Below are positions 57,346 through 64,000 of a stretch of DNA of 64,000 nt, in pieces (the stretch's first letter is position 1; each line of letters begins with the position of its first letter). Under the pieces are notes generated by a model, which worked only from the letters and a program-made list of their open reading frames with translations, made no database searches and was not told the DNA's origin. The position numbers were made by a program, and so were the translations under genes. Source of the DNA: Amylostereum areolatum (lineage: Eukaryota; Basidiomycota; Agaricomycetes; Russulales; Stereaceae); contig SAXG01000053.1 in NCBI GenBank assembly GCA_012932865.1, forward strand, positions 124,001-188,000, in the 5' to 3' direction.

Positions 57346-58802
57346 CAGGGATTCCAATGTGGAAGATGCGCGCGAATGTGAACGTTGGCCCGTCTTAAAG
57401 GATGGTATGCAAGAAATAGGTTGTATCCCGGGACTTGATGATATGCGATACCCTGTGCTGAATGCAGATGCAGACGAACCCTTCAGCTTCATCACGGGTT
57501 TCTCGCACAGTAGCCTGGCGTCTATTCTCCGCATCTCCCATCATCCTTCTTCCACGCCCTGGGGAGATGCTATGAAGATGTCGATGATAGATGAGCGTCA
57601 GCCTGTCGGACATCCCTCGAGGAAAGACGACTGTCGTGCGCGATCTTCTCGACCCTCTGAGCCTTGCCAGGATGAGCGAATCAATACGGAACCACGAAAA
57701 TCGGCGGAGAAAACGGGCACTGAACTCAAGGACAGAAATCGAAAGACCCCGTCGCGAACAGCGCCGTTGGACCTTCGACTGATGTTCTGACGGCGACACG
57801 GACTCTGCGGGTATCCAGCAAATAGCATGAGGAGTCGAGGCGCCGAAAAAACCTTAGATTCTCCGCCGTGGACCAGACATCCGGATGAGAAAATGGAGCC
57901 AGGGAGAACAGACACACGGTCCCTCTGATAGAAGACAACGTCGTACTCGTATCTTGCTAGTATCAGCCGTCCCGTACGCCGATTCGCTGTGCACGCCTGG
58001 CAGTGGCGACTCCTGGTGGCAATGGCCAGGTCCGATCTGGGAGTCATCGAACTGCTTCTGGCTTCTCCGTACTGGTGCATTGAGTATTGACTGGCATCAA
58101 CCCGGGTGAGAAGCGCTGGCGAAACAGCCAGTCGAACGGCACGAAAGCAGTCGGTGGAGGGTACTTGAAGTTGGGATCCCGATATCTGTTGGCGGTCACC
58201 GGTCACCGGTCACCCGTTACCGTGAGCTGGCGCCATGTCACAGATCTGTTTCGTCACGTATGTTGCTCTCGACCCGCCAGCACCAATGCACCATGTTGCA
58301 TGGGAGTATCACCGACCTTCAGCCCCGGCCAGGCAAGCGCGAACACTTCTGGAGAGATCCAACGCTCAAATTAGAGTGACAATATGTGCGTTCTTGCCAA
58401 TCTTCAATCCACGGAGGACGTCGCCGACGTGAATGTCGAAATCGAGGCGCTGGAGGACCGAGGTTATTCTGCATTTCGTTCGTTCCTATCTCATGGTTGT
58501 GTGCAGCATTCTCAATTTCTCACGGAGGACGTCCGGTGTACAATCGACATCATTTATTGCGCCAATGTTTGATAGTCACCCTTCAAATATTACGAGACAT
58601 ACTGCATAATATATACAGTACATGTGCCGGTCTCGATCTCGGTTCCGTCTACTTATGGGTCGTTTTATCCCCCCTTGGGCTTCTCCTTTCATATCTTCAA
58701 ATGAGACGATTCATATATATGTATCCCCTCCCTGTTCTTCCTCATAAATTATCATACATAAATGGGCAGCAGTATAATCACGTGAGACCTCCCGTGGTAA
58801 CC
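57346..58802. other. intergenic region with no recognised gene
   Basis: Contains (GGTCACC)-type repeats at 58194-58220 and blocks shared with 51.6-52.0 kb. Nothing else is recognised. Confidence 0.4.
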
Positions 58803-59250
58803 CACTGGGGGCAGAAGTCCATTTAAGCCCTGATAACATCCATTAGATACGGGGACTGAAAGTACAAATTTCTAATCTGTATTCTACGCGTGAACACGCG
58901 ATTGAAATGTGGTGTTTCCATCACATGAGTTGCTTGTGGATACGAATCGATAACGAATCGTTTCTGTTCTGTCTTATTTTCGGACCCATACGCATTTGAA
59001 GCTATAAATAATCTGGCTTATTTCCGCCACTTATAGATCTGAAACCTGTCATTTGGGATTAGTCTTCGGAAAAAATGGCGACTGATCCAAAACCTTTCCT
59101 TTCTCGGGCATGTTCACACAATTGAAATGACAATGAAATCACATGTTTCAATCGCATTTTCGCATGTAGAATACAGATTAGAAATTTGTACTTTCAGTCC
59201 CCGTATCTAATGGATGTTATCAGGGCTTAAATGGACTTCTGCCCCCAGTG
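58803..59250. mobile_element. MITE with perfect 85-bp CACTG-type inverted repeats
   Basis: The ends 58803-58887 and 59166-59250 are identical over 85 bases in inverse orientation and begin CACTGGGGGC. AACC occurs directly outside both ends (58799-58802 and 59251-59254), consistent with a 4-base target duplication. The 278-base interior is AT-rich and non-coding. The CACT(A/G) terminal form suggests mobilisation by a CACTA-like transposase, perhaps of the Plavaka group; the enzyme is not encoded here. Confidence 0.9.
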
Positions 59251-59592
59251 AACCGTCCGGTGCAGTCCGAGTCTCACCCTCACCTGCACGAGAGCCTCAC
59301 CTCCCTCTCCTTACCGAAGTACCTTCTTTTTGCCAACTGGAAGTGTGGGATAATGTGCCGCGCGCGCATCTGATACTGATACGGAAAGGCCGTACATCCC
59401 CCACGTTCGAAGTTCCATGACGGGCTGACTGAATTCGCCATTCGGTGTGTCCGGCCGTTTGATCCTTCATCTTCCCTTTTGCTCACATCTCCCTCCAGGG
59501 TGATACGGACCCCGAAAATGCTCGAGCGCACACATATAGTCCGACGCGCGTCCCCACGACCCCACAAACAGCCCAACCCATAAGCTAACGCC

Positions 59593-61289
59593 ATGACCGA
59601 GTGGCTGAGCGCTGATGTATTGTCGAAGAACTATGGTGCGTCTGGACCATCGTTGGTATGAAAGATGCTTCTCACCGAATGTCTGCTGCAGCGGGGATCG
59701 TGAAGATCGTAGGCGGTGTCGTTGGGTGCGTCTTGTCTTCCCCTCCCCCAGTCATTCTCCTCATGTGGCAATTTACGACAGCTGGGAGACCTTCTCGGCG
59801 CTATCGTATGACTGGCGAGGGCTCGCAAAAGGACGTTCGTATGACTGGAAGCTTTGGGTACGTGGCGTGCTCGTCGCGTTCAATTGCCGACGACTGACTC
59901 TGCTTTCCCCCAAAGCTCCACTTTCTATGCCGGGCCACATGCTTCCTCGCGATCTACTCGCTCATGCTTCACAACGAGTCGGCCGAAGCCTCTTTCCGCC
60001 AGGTGTGCCGCCCCCATTCTCCTCCATCCGTGTGCGCCCATTGACCGCCGCCCCGTTGCAGGCGTCCTCTTCGGTGTACTTTGTGCGTGTGCGGTGCCCG
60101 ATCTCTGGCTATCGCAACAGCTGATCCATACGTGCGTTCAGATATCGGGATGCTTGAGCTTTGTCCTGGCCTCAACCCTACTCGCTCTGCGCACGTACGC
60201 TTCCCTGTTCCCAGAATCCCATCGCTTTCACTGATACACGTCTATCTAGCATCGCGACATGGGATCACAACACCTCCGCCACCGCATGCACCGTCATCGT
60301 CCTCTTAGCGAGCTCCAGTTCGATTCTCCGCGGTGCGTCGCTCGTCTCCACCTAGCGCGCACTTATCTCATGCTTTCAACAGGCTCGTCCTCCACCTTTG
60401 CCGTATGGGACGGCACCAGCGAGGCACTCAACGTCGCCGCCGGCGCCGTGTTTGCGTCCACCGTGTCGACGCTGCTGGTGTCCGACATCGCGCTCCTCCT
60501 CTTTATATTCGCAGGGCTCGCACGCAAGCCCGAGATCCACAACCTGGGCACATTCCGGTTCTTGTATCGTCAAGTGCGCCACCTTTGTATTATGCCATAG
60601 CCGCCGACGCTGACAATTGTGCTTTCCGTCTAGGGCATCGCGTGGCTCCTGATCGCGGTGGGGGTGCAAATTCCCGCGTTGGTGTGTATCCAGTTCTTGT
60701 TGGGCTTACCCTGCACGATCTGACGGTGGCGTTTGGTGCTTTTCAGGTGCTGCTGGTCCTGGACTTGAATGGTGCGAAGCTGTCCATGCTCGTGGACGTC
60801 CGTTTTGATACTGATGCCTCCTGCCATTGTCCAACAGAGCCGCTGAAACAGGTACGTACAGGTTCATAGGTTCTGAGCGACGTTCTTTCTGACATTTTGG
60901 TCGAAGGTTCTCAAGCCGGTCATACGTGAGTAATCGCGTTTCTCTCAGTTTTCCGGTCCATCACCGCGCGTTATGGGCTGGACAGTGGCATCATCGTGCG
61001 TTCTCCGTCATCCCCTCTGTTTGATCCCTTGGCTTCGTCTGACGGGTCTCTCCGGCTGTCCAGGAGCATCTGCGCTACGCGGATGTACCGCGCGCTCTCC
61101 GAAGACCTGTCTCCCGAAAGCTTGAACACTGGGTATGGCACCCTGTCCTCATATCTTCTACGTCCTCTCCAACGGTCGCGCTCACTCCTCTTTCCCGTTG
61201 TGCTTAGTTCCGCCTTGGAAGCCCCGGAAGGCCAGGAGAAGATGAGCGTCGCGGACGATGCGTTATTCGTCTCGAACAAGAACAATTGA
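59593..61289 (+). CDS. multi-pass membrane protein (copy 5)
   Basis: ATG 59593 gives MTEWLSADVLSKNY, spliced to a short exon (GIVKIVGGVVG), then WETFSALSYDWRGLAKGRSY, then LHFLCRATCFLAIYSLMLHN. Later exons carry VLFGVLCACAVPDLWLSQQL, CLSFVLASTLLALRTYASLF, VSTLLVSDIALLLFIFAGLA with RKPEIHNLGTFRFLYRQ, and GIAWLLIAVGVQIPALVLLV. The C-terminal part is SRSICATRMYRALSEDLSPE, ending with ADDALFVSNKNN at 61289. Six or more helices are predicted; no named domain. The product is the most diverged copy of the family here. It is convergent with DUF6533 copy C. Confidence 0.65.
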
Positions 61290-61611
61290 CAAGGAGGCGT
61301 TCGTCTCCATTGCGATGTTATTTATCCCAGTCGTCTCTTTCCCCCCTTGTAGTAAAGTTGCACCTCATCGTAGCCCCGCCGCTGCGCGTATCATTACAGG
61401 AATAAGCACAGCGCCGAACGATGCGACACAGTCGTGGGTATCCCATGTAAGTTAAGTCGGACTCGTGCATGCCAGGAAACCCGATTCCTCTTCCAGCTTC
61501 ACTTAGGGGAGCTGTGAGCCGGATTCTGTCTTTTCGGCCTGACACGACCGCAAGGCTGCGCCGACTCACCACAATATGTCAATCTCAGCCGAGTCTACGT
61601 AGCACAAGCGT

Positions 61612-61639
61612 GGGGGGGGGGGGGGGGGGGGGGGGGGGG
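61612..61639 (+). repeat. G28 homopolymer
   Basis: An uninterrupted run of 28 G between the convergent genes. The surrounding 61290-62106 holds no gene I can support. Such a run is prone to assembly error and could form G-quadruplexes. Confidence 0.9.
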
Positions 61640-62106
61640 TCGGCGTACGCCTCGTCCCGATCCCGTCAACGCGGATAGTACTATCACTAGTTATGGTTCA
61701 AGCTTTCAAGGCTCAGCAGCGCCCAACGCCTTCGCATTCACTTAACTGCTGCCGGCGGACCTCAGGGGGGTAGGCCCTGACGTGCTCCCGCGCCTGCTAA
61801 CTTACTTATGCCTCTCCGGTACGGTCCTCACGCAGCAAGGGCCGAGTGGTCCAAGTCTTAGTCTGATCGGTCGCGGGCTTACAGGTGGCGCTCAAGTCTG
61901 TGCCTACGCCAGCGATAGCGTCGAACTATTATAGGACGCATACGCGCGTGGACAGGGAGACAAGAAGTACCCGCGTTTTTCACTAAGCAGTACTATTGGC
62001 ATATGCATGTTATAATAGATATATAGTTAGTACAATATCGACGCCAAGAAGCGACGGTGGGCGTGATTCGTCCAGTCGTGAGTAAGTGTGGAGTGCGGAA
62101 GCACGT

Positions 62107-63865
62107 TCACGGCGTCCCCTGCGGCGGGACGGCGAGCACATGCAGTTCGTACTCGTCGGCCATGCCGTTCCACACGCCCAGGCCCTGCATGCGCCTCTTC
62201 CGGGGAAGGCGCATGAACTCGATGCGGAGGATGAGGCGCGTCATGATCACGTTGACCATCGCGAAGGACAGCCTGTCAAAGCGATACCACGTTGAGACTC
62301 GCACGGGCGCGGCGGGGATGAAGGCGGGGGAGAGAAGAAAACGCACGAGTATCCCAGGATGAACCACGATGGCTGGAAACACGGTGTGAAAGGGGGGATC
62401 GGGTGGGTCGATCTGGTGAGCAACACGGAGGCTTTTTCTGAGGTGAGAGGTGGACGTACGCTGTTAAACGAACACAGAACGATGTTCGTCAGACGGAGGC
62501 CTGCAACCGACGCGGCACGACAATAAAAAAATCCCAAAGTCAGGACGGACGGACGCATCAAGGATGTTGATCTCGGCCGCGCGATTTCGCGACGAGATGG
62601 CGGACACGGGACAGGGAGACTCACAAAAGAGTGTCTGCGGGCAGGGAGTCGTCAGCAGGGTCCCACCGTGCGGAGCCGGGAATGGGGGCGGCGACGTACG
62701 ACGTAGTAGAGCCCGCCATCGCGGCAGAGGTCGTCGATGAGCCGCGCGGTCACCTTCACCGGGCGATCGGCCGCGTTGAGAAAGCTGACGGCGAGTACGA
62801 AGAGGTCGAAGGCCATCTACGCCACGACCGTGGATGGGGTTCAAAGTCAGGATGGCTGTCGGACACGGACCCCGCCGGCGTGCAGATTCGCGAGCGCCGT
62901 CACGCACCTGGCACGCCCACACCGCGATCTGGGTCCAGTGGACTTTCTGGATGACGCACATTCGCACGATGGTGTCCACGTACGTTATCGTGCCTGGGGC
63001 GGTGAGGACAGCTGAGAACGGGTTGGAGGAATGGAAGGCGCGGGAGAACGCACGGGAGGTCGCCACGACGAACTGGACGGAAAACACGCAGGTGGCGGCG
63101 TAGAGCACGATATACCCGACCATGAGCGTGCGCAGAATCCGTTTGCGGTAGTCCCAGAGCGAGTACACCTGCATTATCAACGTGTCTGGGGGGGAAGCGG
63201 GCGGTGTGTTAAGTGCGACATTGCGCGGGCAGCGGGCACGTACAGTTTCCGACGACAAGGGTGGTATTGCCCACGACGGCAAGGGTGACGACCCAGCCTA
63301 CGCATCTGTGCAGAGGGGGCGTAAATCGTCAGGACGGATTCGAATCGAGAAGCGTGAACGTGCGAAGTTTACATCTGTGCGCCGCGGTGTTTCAGTGTGG
63401 GCCGTCTAGTACAGGCATGACGGCCGCCGAGAAGCCAACAGCGGTACTCACGTTTGTCGTTAGAGGTCCCCGGAACCCGCTCACCACTGCGTGACGAAAA
63501 TCACCATTAAATTTGTGAGTCGAGGGAAGAAATCGGAGGGAGAAAGTGGGTGCGTACCGTACGCGGAAAATAACAAACAGACGATGACGGTGTAGCGCAT
63601 GAACATGTAGAGCGCCTTGATCTTGGTGGACTTGTTGACCCAGATAAGCTGAGCTTCGTCCGGAAGGTGCATGATCCAGTCGTAGAGCGCGAGGGTGACG
63701 CTGACGCCTACAGAGAGTAGCATCCGTTCAGACTCGAGCATCTACGGGCACGCGACCGAGCTTATGGGGGATGGAGTTGGCACCTATGATGTATTGATCC
63801 GCACGCACCCCCGGTAGTGCATCGACGAGGGCTTTGATGAGGCCAAGGGAGGAGGGATCGGTCAT
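62107..63865 (-). CDS. DUF6533 membrane protein C
   Basis: ATG 63865 gives MTDPSSLGLIKALVDALPG; exon 2 reads MLESERMLLSVGVSVTLALYDW, then IMHLPDEAQLIWVNKSTKIK, the typical DUF6533 motif, with MFMRYTVIVCLL. Further exons give VYSLWDYRKRILRTLMVGYI, VRMCVIQKVHWTQIAVWACQ, MAFDLFVLAVSFLNAADRPV and the C-terminal MVNVIMTRLILRIEFMRLPR with a short tail to the stop at 62107. Membrane helices alternate with basic loops. It is more diverged from A and B than they are from each other. The TATA-like sequence at 63953-63960 supports the start. Confidence 0.65.
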
Positions 63866-63952
63866 GGTGTCTGTCGGCGTCAGACCAGTCGAGATGGAGA
63901 AGTAAGGGAAAGAGGCGAGGCAGAGATCAGTATTGGAGTGGTATGGGAAAGA

Positions 63953-63960
63953 TACTTATA
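63953..63960 (-). promoter_or_regulatory. TATA-like box of DUF6533 gene C
   Basis: TATAAGTA on the minus strand, 88 bases before the ATG at 63865. Confidence 0.4.
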
Positions 63961-64000
63961 CGAACGGTGCAAGCGCAGACTTTGAGGGGTTGAGATCAAA

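Noticed and set aside
41210..59250. Common origin for the 77-bp, 60-bp and 85-bp inverted repeats
   Set aside because: The terminal sequences (CAGTGCTTTGC, GCTATGTTCAAAG, CACTGGGGGC) are different, so these are three unrelated element families.
61840..61912. tRNA-Leu/Ser-like A box (GGCCGAGTGGTCCAAG)
   Set aside because: No matching B box and no anticodon or acceptor stem could be formed, so it is not called as an RNA gene.
1..64000. CRISPR arrays, prokaryotic operons, rRNA genes
   Set aside because: No regular spacer-repeat structure, no polycistronic layout with ribosome binding sites and no rRNA-like sequence were seen; the DNA is fungal.

Overview
The window is nuclear DNA of a filamentous basidiomycete, most likely an agaricomycete of the polypore or mushroom type. 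The evidence is genes broken by many 45-80 nt GT-AG introns, a P450 with a 14-exon structure, agaricomycete families (DUF6698, DUF7770, DUF6533, a Tet/JBP-like dioxygenase family, F-box proteins), Plavaka-type and Tc1/mariner-type transposons, and short fold-back elements. There are no bacterial operons, CRISPR arrays or complete RNA genes. All functional names are by eye from sequence; exon models were checked for splice sites and reading phase where stated.

Layout. 1-4.1 kb is repeat-rich DNA: LTR-like remnants, C-rich inverted repeats, a tRNA-derived SINE-like box pair, a fold-back element. 5.0-8.4 kb holds a DUF7770 gene and a complete cytochrome P450. 9.6-10.3 kb is an F-box pseudogene. 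10.4-31 kb is a minus-strand array of an unnamed multi-pass membrane protein family. Exons 1-3 of one copy lie at 25.1-25.3 kb and its remaining exons at 10.4-11.6 kb; between them sits a 13.4-kb block with a frameshifted Plavaka transposase, a small coiled-coil gene, an orphan 331-aa gene, a Tet/JBP-like dioxygenase gene and a DUF6698 gene. Two further copies follow at 26.3-27.8 and 29.4-31.0 kb.

32-37 kb carries conserved housekeeping genes: a Coa1-like cytochrome oxidase assembly factor, a convergent LSM14/Scd6-type RNP protein, and a small Ser/Pro-rich ORF. 38.0-40.7 kb is a decayed relative of the P450. 41.2-44.7 kb is a complete Tc1/mariner-type transposon with perfect 77-bp terminal inverted repeats and two intact convergent genes, a transposase and a 568-aa protein of unknown function. 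45.4-46.2 kb is a GNAT acetyltransferase gene with an early stop, and 47.0-48.2 kb a polyglutamine, basic-region protein.

49.5-63.9 kb alternates DUF6533 membrane proteins (minus) with members of the same unnamed membrane family (plus). Two convergent pairs of these genes are visible, with non-autonomous transposons in the spacers. The dominant themes are tandem duplication of membrane-protein genes, their decay, and transposon insertion; only the P450, Coa1, LSM14, DUF6698 and the Tc1/mariner genes look clearly intact.
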